From: an uncultured Colwellia sp.
GTDB lineage: Bacteria; Pseudomonadota; Gammaproteobacteria; Enterobacterales; Alteromonadaceae
Length of the DNA stretch: 59,708 nt
Direction: 5' to 3'
NCBI GenBank assembly: GCA_913061475.1
Contig: CAJXUN010000029.1
Coordinates: 1-59,708 of the forward strand
Shown here: positions 34,701 to 43,326 of the stretch, piece by piece
Position numbering within the stretch: the stretch's first letter is position 1
Layout of the letters: each line of letters opens with the position of its first letter
Notes under the pieces: generated by a model
Told to the model about the DNA's origin: nothing
Database searches by the model: none
The model's input: the letters and a program-made list of their open reading frames with translations, nothing else
Position numbers and translations under genes: made by a program

Positions 34701-34836
34701 TAATTTGCGGTTGTTCAATATCAGGGGTTAATTGAATCGGCAGTTTAAAAACGCTCATTAAGCCAAACACCATGACTAAAGCAACGATAACGATTACGGC
34801 GGCTGGATTCTTTAAAGCATTACGCGTTAAATTCAT
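31705..34836 (-). CDS. RND efflux pump inner-membrane permease
   Basis: This 1043-residue, 12-TM permease is of the hydrophobe/amphiphile RND class and exports substrate driven by protons. It has the N-terminal opening MNLTRNALKNPAAVIVIV, two large periplasmic loops and the TM4 acidic element GLVLDAAIIVQENIVRL. A TM10-11 element, GFIILLGLVVNNAILLVDQ, and a C-terminal cytoplasmic tail complete it. Length fits AcrB-type pumps (about 1040). It is the first gene of the operon with the adaptor. No outer-membrane factor is present in the window, so an unlinked TolC is likely used. Confidence 0.92.
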   Translation of the reverse strand: MNLTRNALKNPAAVIVIVALVMVFGLMSVFKLPIQLTPDIEQPQITISTGWRSAAPAEMESVIIEPIENVVKNTQGVSKVTTNIQRGFGNITLTFDVGADMQRAMLDVINNLNQAPPLPLDAIEPVVSAGGGRGGPNTASLMIKTLPDNTNTDLGLYQKLIEDVVKPRFARIPGMGQVNLNSSRPRELRITFDPMRAASLGLSIADISATIARASDVSAGVANVGRRQYTVRFSGQYSVENLTDMIISFSGDRPIYLKDVATVENTLVDRFGFNLRSGQPSYYFTLKRQNDANTVALLDEINIAIKELNAGPMKSAGLVIELSFDSSVHIRNALELVQNNLGLGVVLALIILWLFLRGIRNTLIIAATIPVSLMVSFIALAAFDRSLNVISLAGLAFSVGLVLDAAIIVQENIVRLRSLGMESNKAVMRGALQVTGALFASTATSVAIFLPILFMKGIEGQLFSDLALTLSIAVIASLVSAITIIPIASKYWLKADNTPDPFAHYWEKLTNLVMRVTNSSTKRVTWIITLLGGSIIITVLMMPKTDFMPRAPTDGFFYSLNMPPGGNVDFIEHEFASLVKERLAPYLTGEKMPKIKSYNFYSFGSGSTGGFIYSDDPMHVEELMQEIKTEVFSNLPDTQVFLFRGSMINVSGGGNGRTIDIDIKGSDIEQLMAVAQAGIDAINTNMAGTTAFPNPGLSLSEPELKLEPNDQRISQAGLTRRDVADAIRAYTSGLFIAEYFDGNDRVNVILRGKQWNTPDELASLPIHSPLAGVQTIGELTKITRTAGPTQLRRVDGKRTISIQVSPPADMSLEEAISTIKTSVLPSMNALLPADSSILLSGNANEMAAAINDMLKNFILALLILFLLMTALFKSAKDSLLVLLVMPMAVGGGVLALNLLNVFTFQSLDLMTMIGFIILLGLVVNNAILLVDQTREGEKQGLPTRRAVAQAVRIRARPVYMSTLTSLFGMLPLMLMPGVGSEIYRGLAAVIVGGMTISAIFTLVLFPSLLRFNEKSSTASNNTKNQQNNVAELNVEPAPLASNH

Positions 34837-35171
34837 TCTAGGGTCCCAAAAATTTCACTAACACTATTATAAATTGTTCCACTATGTTGTGCGCCTAAGC
34901 TTAGGGTCAAACGCTGAAATAATGCGACAAAAAGCACATTTGATACATTTAATTACATTCTGTTTACAGTTGTGCAGGTTTATCAAGGGTAAATACCCTT
35001 AAGTAATGACAAGTAAAAGTAAAATCTCTTGGGTTAGAATATTTAAACACGGGTAACAGCCGGTAAAATTTTTATCCGCATCAGGGAGTTAATAAAGTTT
35101 CCTTAGTTGAATAGACAAGACATGTGGTTTATTCTTCTTTTTCCGTGTTTGTAGCTTCTGTAGGTTTCCTC
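34837..35171. promoter_or_regulatory. Divergent promoter region between efflux operon and mscK, with a palindrome
   Basis: This 335-base AT-rich gap must hold both promoters. A perfect 7-bp inverted repeat, AAGGGTA at 34985-34991 and TACCCTT at 34994-35000, with a 2-base centre, is a candidate operator. No regulator gene is adjacent, so the binding protein is unknown. Confidence 0.45.
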
Positions 35172-38100
35172 ATGCTAAAAATCTTTGTTCGTGCCTTATT
35201 AACTTTACCACTAATGTTAGCTATTGCCGTTACCCAAGGTGGCATTATGTCGCAAGCAATTGCCCAAGAAGCCAACCTAGCCGAGGAAATTAAAACCACC
35301 ATTGAACGTGTTCAACAAACGGCAGAATTAACCGATGAACAACGCCAGCAAGCAATCACTCAACTTGATGATGCACAAGATATGCTAGCGAATGCGCAGG
35401 AGCAACAGAGGTTAACAAAGAGTTATAAAGATCGTGCCGCGAGTGCCGCTAAAAAAGTAGAGTTAATTCGTCAAAGTAACCAAAAATTGCGCGAGCAAGA
35501 TGCGACTATAGACAAAAGCCAGCCGCTTGATAAGCTTGAGAATCAACTGCTTTTAAAACGAGCGGAGCAAAAAACACGACTGGCATCATTAGCTGACAAA
35601 CAAAGCCAGCAAACCATTTTGAGCTTACGGGCCAATAAAATTGCCGAGCAATTAAGTGCCACGCGCGCCGATGCAACGGCAATCGATGAAGCCCTTGCCA
35701 ATGAAACCACTGATAACCTTGATTTAGCAGCTAAAGCAGACTATCTCGAAAAACGCGCTAATGCGCGCAAGCTGGCGGCAACTATTACTGCACTTGAAAA
35801 TGAGATATCGACCATCCCTGCTAGGCAATCGTTAGTGGAAGCAGAGTTAAGCCAATTACGCAGCCAAAGTACATTTTATGAACAACAGTTCGCACTATTG
35901 CAGTCTTATTTAGCAAAAAGCCGTCAAAGCGAAGTGCAAGAGACAGTGCAGCAGAGCAGTGCGATATTAGCCCAATTAAAACAACAGCCTGCACTTGAGG
36001 CAATAGCTAGCGAAAACCTCTTATTAGCCAAACAGCTAAAAAACCTACAAGGCTTGGCACCAGAAAGTGAAACCAATGTCGCTAGCTTACGAAAACAGAT
36101 CGTTAAAGTGCAGCAATCGTCAGAAACGGTTGCTAGAGTTTTAGCAACTGGACGTGTTACCGATGAGCTGGGCGAATTATTACGTAGATTACAGGCCAGT
36201 TTACCGGTGGAATCATTACTTGAACAACGCAATGAAAAACTTGAAGAAGTAACGGTTCGTCAACAACTTGATGTTATTCTTTGGCAAGATAGGTTACGCA
36301 GCTTAACAAACATAGCGGCAGCGGCTGAACATTTATTACTGGAAAATAGTGCCAAAAAAATCAATAAAAATATTCAAGGTAAAAGGCCTCAAGCACAAGT
36401 TTTTAGTGCTGAAGAACTTGAAAAAGCCCAAGCACTGGCATCGACGCGCCGTGAATTGTTGCAAGAGCTGATTGATCTCTCGAATCTACAAGCCGATCGC
36501 ACTACCGAAGAAAAACTTGCCATTAGTGAACTACTTATCGTAACTTCCGATTTGAGAGCGCTACTCGAGCGCCGACTTATTTGGCTACCTTCAAGCTCAG
36601 GTATTGCGGGCGACTTTGGTTTAAATTTGCTGGTTGGTATTGAATGGTTCTTATCACCAACATCTTGGTGGAGCTTAGTTAATAGCCTATTTAACGGCGC
36701 TAAGTCTGCGCCTATTCTATTATTGTTGTTTGTTACTATCCCGCTATTAATTGTTTCTAGTCGCCGCCCAATTAAGCGTACGTTATGGAAGCTGTTTAAA
36801 AAGGTTGGTAGTGTAAAACATGATACCTATCTCAATACGCCTTTGGCCTTACTGCTAACCTTTATCTTGGCGCTACCTCTACCGGTATGCTTATTTACCG
36901 TCGCTGGCATGATCTCTAAAGGAGCTCAGCCGTTAAGCTTTTCAATGGCAATCGCGGCCGGATTAGCTGCAGTGTCATCGTTGAGCTTAATCTTGTTATT
37001 TTTTCGTTCCATGTGTCGCGAAAATGGTATGTTTGAAAAGCACTTCGGTTGGAGCGCTCAAGCACGACTAAAATTACGTACGATGTTGTCATGGTTTGTT
37101 TGGCTTGAATCAATTAGCGGTTTTATCTTTGCTACTGCGATTGCCAGTGGTGAGAGCGAGTTAAGGTATGGTATCGCAATTTTAGCTTTTATGGCTAGCT
37201 CGATTGGTATCGCGATTTTCAGTTATCAATTCTTTAAACCAAATAATGGGGTTGCCACCAGTATTGTTGGCACTACACCAGTGAGCGCGCTAACCATGAT
37301 TGCTTTCCCTTTTGCCGTCCTTACGCCTTTTGCCATTGGTATACTACCTCTGTTTGGTTATTTTGATACTGCGGTTGAGTTGCAATCTAAAGTCTTTTTG
37401 TCCGGCACGTTATTGGTCACGGCAGCGGTCATATACGGCATTATACAGCGCATTTTTTTGGTGACATTTCGTCGTTATATGCAGCGAAAGCAGTACAAAG
37501 AAGCAGAAGAATTAGCTGCAGAAATAGCACAGCCTCAGGAAGAAAATAACACTGAATCAATGCCAACGATGGTAGAAGATAACCGTATTGATGAAGAAGA
37601 AGTTAAACGGCAAAGCCAATCGATTATGCGTTGGTTTACCGCTTTATTGTTATTGGCGGGATTATGGTTTATTTGGATGCCACTCTTGCCAGCATTAGGC
37701 ATTGTTGATGACATAGTAGTTTGGCAGCAAGTGCAAGTAATCGATGGTGTTGAAATTTCTAGTGGCGTTACCTTGTGGAATATTATTTTATCATTGGCCT
37801 TTGTCATTGGTGGCGTTGTTGCGGCTAAAAATATTCGTGGCGTAATGGAAATTGGCTTTTTTGAACGCTTTGAAATGGATGCTGGTGCCCGCTATGCCAT
37901 TATGTCTATTTTGGGCTATGTTATTGTCGGTAGCGGTATTGTCATTGGTTTTTCTCAACTGGGTATTGATTGGTCTAAATTGCAATGGATCATCGCCGCA
38001 TTGGGTGTTGGGTTAGGTTTTGGCTTGCAAGAAATAGTGGCCAACTTTGTTTCAGGCTTAATTATTTTATTTGAACGCCCCATTCGTGTTGGCGACTTCG

Positions 38101-38594
38101 TTACCATAGGCAATTTAAGCGGCACAGTCAGCAACATTAAAATTCGTGCTACGACTGTAACCGACTTTGATAACCGAGAGGTGCTGCTGCCAAATAAATC
38201 TATTATTACTGAGAACGTAACTAACTGGACCTTAAAAGATGCGGTAACCCGCATTGTGATTAAAATAGGAGTGGCGTATGGCACTGATATTGATAAGGTT
38301 AGTGAAGTTCTAATGAATTCAGTAAAAGCGCAAAAAGATGTGCTTGAACAACCTGCACCACAAGTGTTCTTTTTAGCACATGGCGATAGCTCACTGGATT
38401 TTGAAGTGCGCGCCTTTGTCAGTCAGCCGACAAATCGTTTGCCCTTGACCCATATTATTAATTCCGCCATTAACAAAGCGCTAGCTGAACATGATATTGC
38501 CATTCCATTTCCACAGCGTGATTTACATTTAGTGTCTGGGCAATTTGATGCCAAAGAGCAAACTAAGCACTCTGAGCCAGTTAAAGAAATTTAG
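35172..38594 (+). CDS. Large mechanosensitive channel, MscK/KefA type
   Basis: This 1140-residue protein has a signal peptide (about 1-30, ending AIAQ). A long helical, coiled-coil periplasmic part (about 35-460) is followed by about 10-11 TM segments. The MscS-type pore helix and cap (GLGFGLQEIVANFVSGLIILF, then RPIRVGDFVTIGNLSGTVSNIKIRATTV) occur in the last 300 residues. It opens on membrane tension and protects against hypo-osmotic shock; in E. coli MscK (1120 residues) K+ also affects gating. I chose ATG 35172 because it starts the leader and follows TAGG; the frame is open to GTG 35124. Confidence 0.88.
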   Translation: MLKIFVRALLTLPLMLAIAVTQGGIMSQAIAQEANLAEEIKTTIERVQQTAELTDEQRQQAITQLDDAQDMLANAQEQQRLTKSYKDRAASAAKKVELIRQSNQKLREQDATIDKSQPLDKLENQLLLKRAEQKTRLASLADKQSQQTILSLRANKIAEQLSATRADATAIDEALANETTDNLDLAAKADYLEKRANARKLAATITALENEISTIPARQSLVEAELSQLRSQSTFYEQQFALLQSYLAKSRQSEVQETVQQSSAILAQLKQQPALEAIASENLLLAKQLKNLQGLAPESETNVASLRKQIVKVQQSSETVARVLATGRVTDELGELLRRLQASLPVESLLEQRNEKLEEVTVRQQLDVILWQDRLRSLTNIAAAAEHLLLENSAKKINKNIQGKRPQAQVFSAEELEKAQALASTRRELLQELIDLSNLQADRTTEEKLAISELLIVTSDLRALLERRLIWLPSSSGIAGDFGLNLLVGIEWFLSPTSWWSLVNSLFNGAKSAPILLLLFVTIPLLIVSSRRPIKRTLWKLFKKVGSVKHDTYLNTPLALLLTFILALPLPVCLFTVAGMISKGAQPLSFSMAIAAGLAAVSSLSLILLFFRSMCRENGMFEKHFGWSAQARLKLRTMLSWFVWLESISGFIFATAIASGESELRYGIAILAFMASSIGIAIFSYQFFKPNNGVATSIVGTTPVSALTMIAFPFAVLTPFAIGILPLFGYFDTAVELQSKVFLSGTLLVTAAVIYGIIQRIFLVTFRRYMQRKQYKEAEELAAEIAQPQEENNTESMPTMVEDNRIDEEEVKRQSQSIMRWFTALLLLAGLWFIWMPLLPALGIVDDIVVWQQVQVIDGVEISSGVTLWNIILSLAFVIGGVVAAKNIRGVMEIGFFERFEMDAGARYAIMSILGYVIVGSGIVIGFSQLGIDWSKLQWIIAALGVGLGFGLQEIVANFVSGLIILFERPIRVGDFVTIGNLSGTVSNIKIRATTVTDFDNREVLLPNKSIITENVTNWTLKDAVTRIVIKIGVAYGTDIDKVSEVLMNSVKAQKDVLEQPAPQVFFLAHGDSSLDFEVRAFVSQPTNRLPLTHIINSAINKALAEHDIAIPFPQRDLHLVSGQFDAKEQTKHSEPVKEI

Positions 38595-38685
38595 CAGTAT
38601 GGCTGTCGCGATTCTATCAAGTGGCCTTGGTGGTTATATCTATGCGATTTATGATGTGGTTTTTAGCGTTTTGTTAAAGACCACA

Positions 38686-39870
38686 CTAAACCGCTTGCCC
38701 GCACGCCACGCCAGAACTCCATGCAAACTGGAAGTTGTAACCGCCTAGCCAGCCGGTTACGTCTATGGCTTCACCAATAAAAAATAAGCCTTTGGCTTTT
38801 TTTGCTTCAAAGGTTTTTGACGATAATTCGTCTGTGTCAACGCCGCCTAAAGTAACTTCAGCGGTACGATAGCCTTCGGTGCCATTGGGTTTTATTTGCC
38901 ATTGATGCAGGTATTGGCCGAGGTAAGTAATTTCGTCATTGCTGATCTGGTTGATGGCTTTGTCTGTTATATCTTTTTGTTTTACTAAACCCTCAACAAA
39001 ACGCTTGGGTAAAACCGTTGCGAGCATATTTTTTAACGACTTTTGGCCGCTAGTTTCACGCCATTCATTGAGTAATTCATTGACCGGTGTTTCAGGTAGT
39101 AAATTGATCGTTACTGCCTGGCCAGAGCGCCAAAATGATGATATTTGCAATATAGCGGGACCCGATAAACCTCGATGAGTAAATAAGATATTTTCTTTAA
39201 ACGAAGTACCATCTTCACTACTCACTTCTGTCGGAATACTAATACCCGATAAACCGTCAAAACGCTGCTTATCGTGATCATGCAAAGTAAAGGGCACTAA
39301 TGCTGCAGTCGTTGGCAAAACCTTTAAGCCAAACTGCTCCGCAATTTTATAGCCAATTGGGCTGGCACCTAATTTCGGCATAGTAAGGCCGCCAGAAGCA
39401 ATGATTAATGACTCACATTGATAGCTTTCGCCAGCGGTGATTATTTCATAACCGGTGTCATTTTTATTGACCGAAAGCACTTCGCTACGCAGAGCAATAT
39501 TAACCCCAGCCCATTCACATTCGGTCATCAATATATCAACAATATCTTGAGCGCTATTATCACAAAATAGTTGCCCTAAGGTTTTGTGGTGATAGTTGAG
39601 GCCGTGACGGTCGACAAGCTCAATAAAGTCTTGCGCGCTATAACGGCTAAGCGCCGATTTAGTGAAATGAGGATTTTGGCAAAGATAATTTTCTGGTGTT
39701 GCGTTTTCATTAGTGAAATTACAACGACCACCGCCAGAAATTAATATTTTCCGGCCTGGTTTTTTACCCATATCTACCACAGTAACGCTGCGGCCTCGAT
39801 AGCCAGCAGTTGCTGCTGCCATTAAGCCTGCGGCACCCGCGCCGATAACTACTACGTCAGAAAATATCAA
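38686..39870 (-). CDS. HI0933-family NAD(P)/FAD-dependent oxidoreductase (YhiN-like)
   Basis: This 394-residue flavoprotein has an N-terminal dinucleotide-binding GAGAAGLMAAATAG with GKKPGRKILISGGGRCNFTN, the HI0933 signature. Conserved LTHRGLSGPAILQ and a C-terminal FFIGEAIDVTGWLGGYNFQFAWSSG segment bind FAD. The substrate is unknown. It is transcribed leftward, converging with mscK, and its start at 39870 gives the usual family length. Confidence 0.88.
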   Translation of the reverse strand: MIFSDVVVIGAGAAGLMAAATAGYRGRSVTVVDMGKKPGRKILISGGGRCNFTNENATPENYLCQNPHFTKSALSRYSAQDFIELVDRHGLNYHHKTLGQLFCDNSAQDIVDILMTECEWAGVNIALRSEVLSVNKNDTGYEIITAGESYQCESLIIASGGLTMPKLGASPIGYKIAEQFGLKVLPTTAALVPFTLHDHDKQRFDGLSGISIPTEVSSEDGTSFKENILFTHRGLSGPAILQISSFWRSGQAVTINLLPETPVNELLNEWRETSGQKSLKNMLATVLPKRFVEGLVKQKDITDKAINQISNDEITYLGQYLHQWQIKPNGTEGYRTAEVTLGGVDTDELSSKTFEAKKAKGLFFIGEAIDVTGWLGGYNFQFAWSSGVACGQAV

Positions 39871-40326
39871 CGAATCAACCTAATTTATGCTTTTAATGCC
39901 GATATTATACGTGAGATGTTTCAGTAGGGCGATAAGATAAAGTGAGCAAGTTATTTTTACTGAACAGTTGCTAGCGTGCTCCTATCTATAGTCGAACAGT
40001 TTGTTGCTAAATGCAGAGTAACGAGTGCTTGTTATGGCATTTTTTACAATCATTGTTTTGTTACTTCTCAATACGCTTGTTGATTAGCTGCTTTTGTAGA
40101 TTATTGCCAAATTTTAATATCCACTTTGCTGTAGCCCTTTATTTTCAAGCTTTGTAAAGAAAGGTATGGATAAGTAAAGAAGTGCAAAGATGGTGTGAAC
40201 TTACGAACTAACTCCTAAAATGCGGCTCTACAACGTGCTCATTCAGCTGTTTTTTCAGGTGAGGGCATTGATTAGCTGCCAGTAATCTCTGTGCAGTGAT
40301 GGCAACTAACTTTATTGGAAAAATAT
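39871..40326. promoter_or_regulatory. Divergent intergenic region with a leader hairpin
   Basis: This gap of about 455 bases lies between the leftward flavoprotein gene and the rightward DUF4397 lipoprotein gene. Just before the latter an imperfect inverted repeat (TTAG-C-TGCCA at 40272-40281 and TGGCA-A-CTAA at 40300-40309) could form a leader hairpin or operator close to the ribosome site. No gene was seen. Confidence 0.4.
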
Positions 40327-41847
40327 ATGTGTTCTAAATCCAAGCTATTTTCAACTATTTCAAATTCAACGATATTGCTATGTGCGTCAGCTTTGGTATT
40401 AGCTGGCTGTGGTGGTAGTGATGACAGCAATGATGTTGGTTACGTGAAGTTTTACAATAGCGCTAAAAACGCTCCTGAAATTCTACTGACACTTGATCAA
40501 GATTTGCAATCTGACGATGATGACGACGACAACAATTTAGAGGTAACATTTAACGGTATTGAGTACACCAAAGCGCTTAGTAATTATGAAGTTGAACCTA
40601 ATACCTATTTCTATGAAATGGCTTGGCAAGACGAAGACAGTAGTGATCGAGATGACTTGGAAGTTGTAGCTGAAGGACAAATTATTGCCGCGAAAGACAG
40701 CATTCAATTATTGGTATTAACGGACGATATTACCTCGGCACAAGTGCAAACTTATAGTATTGAAGTATTAGATGACGATGAAGATGAAGCTGATGACTTG
40801 TTTAATCTGCGCATACTAAATTTACATCCTGATTCTGCTGGTGTCGATGTCTATATGTCAGAGTCTGACGAAACCTTTAATGAGGCAACGTTAGTTGGTC
40901 AATATAATTATAAGCAGTTATCTGATAACCAAAAATTTGATCAAGATGAATATATTTTCTATATCACTGGGCCGGGCTCTGAAGAGGTACTATTTACCTC
41001 GGGCGATATAGATTACGCTTATCCTGCACAATATGTGATGATCGTGCGCGAAAACACAGGTTCAGGCAATTCACCTTATGCTCTTGACCGTATGTCAAAT
41101 TCGTCAATTACTGAGTATTTAGATAGAGACTCTGAAGCGCAGTTTAGAGCTTATAACGCGATTACTGAACATGATTTGATCCCCAACTACACGGGCACAC
41201 TAGATATTTATGTTAATGGCGTTGACGATGAAGCTGAAATAACAGCGCTGGAGCGTGGCAGTTACAGTGCAACGATAATTCAAGATAAAGGTGATTACAG
41301 CTTGGATTTATTAATTCCGAGTACAGCAGAATCGTTACTGAGTAATCATTTGTTAGGCTTGGCAGAAAATACCAATAAAACAGTATTCTTTTACTTAAAT
41401 GAAGAGGATGTTGATCTTGACGGTGATGGTGATGTAGACGAAAACAACGATGGTATTGTTGATGAAATTAAAGTGACTATTCATTCGTTGGTGGTTAATA
41501 ACAGCACTCGTGAAAGTATCTATGACCATCAAATCACCATGATAAATTTAGTCGATAGTGATGATTTTAATTTAGTGAAATTCTATTTTGTTCGCAGTGA
41601 CGAAACAATAGAAACGGCTTTGTATAATCGCAGTGCCGTTTATACTCAACCTGAGTCATTGTATCTACAAAATAATACTTATCAGGTGTTTGCGATAGCA
41701 GAAGTGGATAGTAGTGAAATTATCTTAGCAAGTTTTGCTATGGTGCTTGATGAAGCGTCAGATGAATTGTTTTTAATCGTTGAAGCCGATGCAAGTCAAC
41801 CAACGGGTTATCGCATTGAAATGATAAAACAAACTGACAGTGAGTAA
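40327..41847 (+). CDS. DUF4397-type lipoprotein with acidic calcium-like repeats
   Basis: This 506-residue lipoprotein has a type II signal with lipobox LAGC (Cys about residue 28), followed by GGSDDS. The rest is beta-rich and very acidic, resembling DUF4397 repeats (V.FYN....P..V, LRILNLHPDSAGVDVYM, A.FRAYNAI). A short Asp-rich run (DVDLDGDGDVDENNDGIVDE) looks like calcium-binding loops. It is predicted to be a surface lipoprotein; function is unknown. GGAA sets the start at ATG 40327; the frame is open to TTG 40315. Confidence 0.75.
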   Translation: MCSKSKLFSTISNSTILLCASALVLAGCGGSDDSNDVGYVKFYNSAKNAPEILLTLDQDLQSDDDDDDNNLEVTFNGIEYTKALSNYEVEPNTYFYEMAWQDEDSSDRDDLEVVAEGQIIAAKDSIQLLVLTDDITSAQVQTYSIEVLDDDEDEADDLFNLRILNLHPDSAGVDVYMSESDETFNEATLVGQYNYKQLSDNQKFDQDEYIFYITGPGSEEVLFTSGDIDYAYPAQYVMIVRENTGSGNSPYALDRMSNSSITEYLDRDSEAQFRAYNAITEHDLIPNYTGTLDIYVNGVDDEAEITALERGSYSATIIQDKGDYSLDLLIPSTAESLLSNHLLGLAENTNKTVFFYLNEEDVDLDGDGDVDENNDGIVDEIKVTIHSLVVNNSTRESIYDHQITMINLVDSDDFNLVKFYFVRSDETIETALYNRSAVYTQPESLYLQNNTYQVFAIAEVDSSEIILASFAMVLDEASDELFLIVEADASQPTGYRIEMIKQTDSE

Positions 41848-41879
41848 AGCGGCGATTTAGCGTTATAATTTGGTGAGTA

Positions 41880-41915
41880 AAAAGGCTTACTTATTTTAAT
41901 AAGTAAGCCTTTTTA
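41880..41915. terminator. Bidirectional terminator between DUF4397 gene and ferritin
   Basis: A near-perfect 15-bp inverted repeat (41881-41895 with 41898-41912), A-rich on one side and T-rich on the other, with a very short loop. It can end both convergent transcripts. Confidence 0.85.
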
Positions 41916-41939
41916 AAATTTTGTGCTTTTGCGTAGCTG

Positions 41940-42470
41940 TTACTGATCTGCTGTTGCGGTCATGATACTGCCGCCACTTGATTTCGCCATTTCAGCTAAA
42001 TCTTTATCAACAAAAAATAACGCGTGTCCGTCGTGGCCGACCAAATTAATTTTATCTAGCACACTTTTAAATAATGTTTCTTCTTCGTGCTGCTCGGCTA
42101 CGTACCATTGCAGAAAATTAAACGTTGAATAATCTTGGTTAGTAAAAGCTTGATGAGCCAAGCTGTTAATATGCTCGGTAATTTCACATTCGTGCTGATA
42201 AGTTTTTTCAAAAACATCGGCTAATGATTCAAACTCATGTGGCGGTGCATCAATGGTACCTAAAATAGGTAGTGCACCTGTTTCACTGACATAAGTGAAT
42301 AAGCGTGTCATGTGATCCATTTCTTCAGAGGCATGTTTACGCATAAACATTGCAGCACCTTCAAAACCTTTTTCTTCACACCAGGCGCTCATTTGTAAGT
42401 ATAAGTTTGAAGAGTAAAATTCTAAGTTGATCTGTTTGTTTAACTGTTTAACCATTTCAGGTTTTAACAT
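41940..42470 (-). CDS. ftnA: Non-haem ferritin
   Basis: This 176-residue four-helix iron-storage protein oxidises Fe(II) and stores Fe(III) in a 24-mer shell. The ferroxidase residues are visible: Glu in [16 protein letters not shown], Glu and His in [13 protein letters not shown], and Glu/Gln in the third and fourth helices (HECEITEHI and [12 protein letters not shown]). Length matches bacterial FtnA. It lies next to a peroxiredoxin on the same strand, although a terminator-like hairpin separates the two. Confidence 0.94.
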   Translation of the reverse strand: MLKPEMVKQLNKQINLEFYSSNLYLQMSAWCEEKGFEGAAMFMRKHASEEMDHMTRLFTYVSETGALPILGTIDAPPHEFESLADVFEKTYQHECEITEHINSLAHQAFTNQDYSTFNFLQWYVAEQHEEETLFKSVLDKINLVGHDGHALFFVDKDLAEMAKSSGGSIMTATADQ

Positions 42471-42662
42471 TGTGCTACCTCGTTGTACGTTTTTTCACAT
42501 AAATTATGCACGGCAGTGTGCGTTAATATCAACATAAATTCAAGATAAATATTTGCAAAATCCTTATAAAACAAGGGCTGCAGGCAAACGATAATGGTTT
42601 TTATTTATCTTACGTTAACGGTTCAATAAAGCTCTGCTAAAAAGCGTACGTAATGTTACGGG

Positions 42663-42692
42663 CAATAAAAAAGGGAGTACTAGCTCCCTTGT
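42663..42692 (-). terminator. Terminator of the peroxiredoxin gene
   Basis: On the minus strand a 7-bp stem AAGGGAG/CTCCCTT (42671-42677 and 42684-42690) is followed by a run of T. It lies just after the peroxiredoxin stop. Confidence 0.75.
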
Positions 42693-42710
42693 TACCCGCT
42701 AAAACATAGT

Positions 42711-43184
42711 TTATAACTGGCTTAGAATAGTTTCTGCGCTACTGATTTCAAACTCTTTTGGCTGTTCAATATTTAAGTTTGATACCACGCCATTGTCGAT
42801 AATCATTGAATAACGTTGTGAGCGTAAGCCGCCAAATGCTGCGGTGTCCATTTCAAGACCTAGCGCTTTGGTGTAGCTACCATCGCCATCAGCCAACATC
42901 ATCAGGTTTTCCGCGTTTTGTGCGTTGCCCCATGCTGCCATGACGAATGCGTCATTAACTGACAAGCAAATAATAGCATCAATGCCTTTGGCTTTTAACT
43001 CATCCGCTGACACCACATAACCAGGTAAGTGAGCCACTGAACAGGTTGGGGTAAATGCGCCAGGCACGGCAAACATGACCACTTTTTTATTAGCAAAAAG
43101 TTCTGCAGTATTATGGCTGACCATTTCGCCATCTTTTAATTCTTGTAACTGCCCTGTAGGCATAGTTGCATTGACTTGGATCAT
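42711..43184 (-). CDS. Peroxiredoxin, Prx5 type
   Basis: This 157-residue thiol peroxidase reduces H2O2 and organic peroxides. The peroxidatic Cys48 lies in VPGAFTPTCSVAHLPGY, the Prx5 signature. A second Cys (residue 73, IICLSV) is present but not clearly a resolving Cys. The C-terminal RSQRYSMIIDNGVV is also typical. It is predicted to be cytoplasmic and to use glutaredoxin/glutathione, which fits the glutathione reductase gene elsewhere in the window. It is monocistronic. Confidence 0.92.
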   Translation of the reverse strand: MIQVNATMPTGQLQELKDGEMVSHNTAELFANKKVVMFAVPGAFTPTCSVAHLPGYVVSADELKAKGIDAIICLSVNDAFVMAAWGNAQNAENLMMLADGDGSYTKALGLEMDTAAFGGLRSQRYSMIIDNGVVSNLNIEQPKEFEISSAETILSQL

Positions 43185-43326
43185 AATTTGTCCTGTATAT
43201 AGTGAGCTTTAGCTATGAATAATTGGCTATTACTTCATAAAAATAACTTTATAGCCATCAAATTATTTAACTTATCGCATTCCACCTAAAGAAGTGACCA
43301 TTTAGCGCTTTCTTAGGCGGAGGGTA

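Noticed and set aside
38595-38685. Terminator hairpin between mscK and the flavoprotein gene
   Set aside because: Only a 6-bp TGTGGT/ACCACA pairing with an unstable loop; too weak to call.
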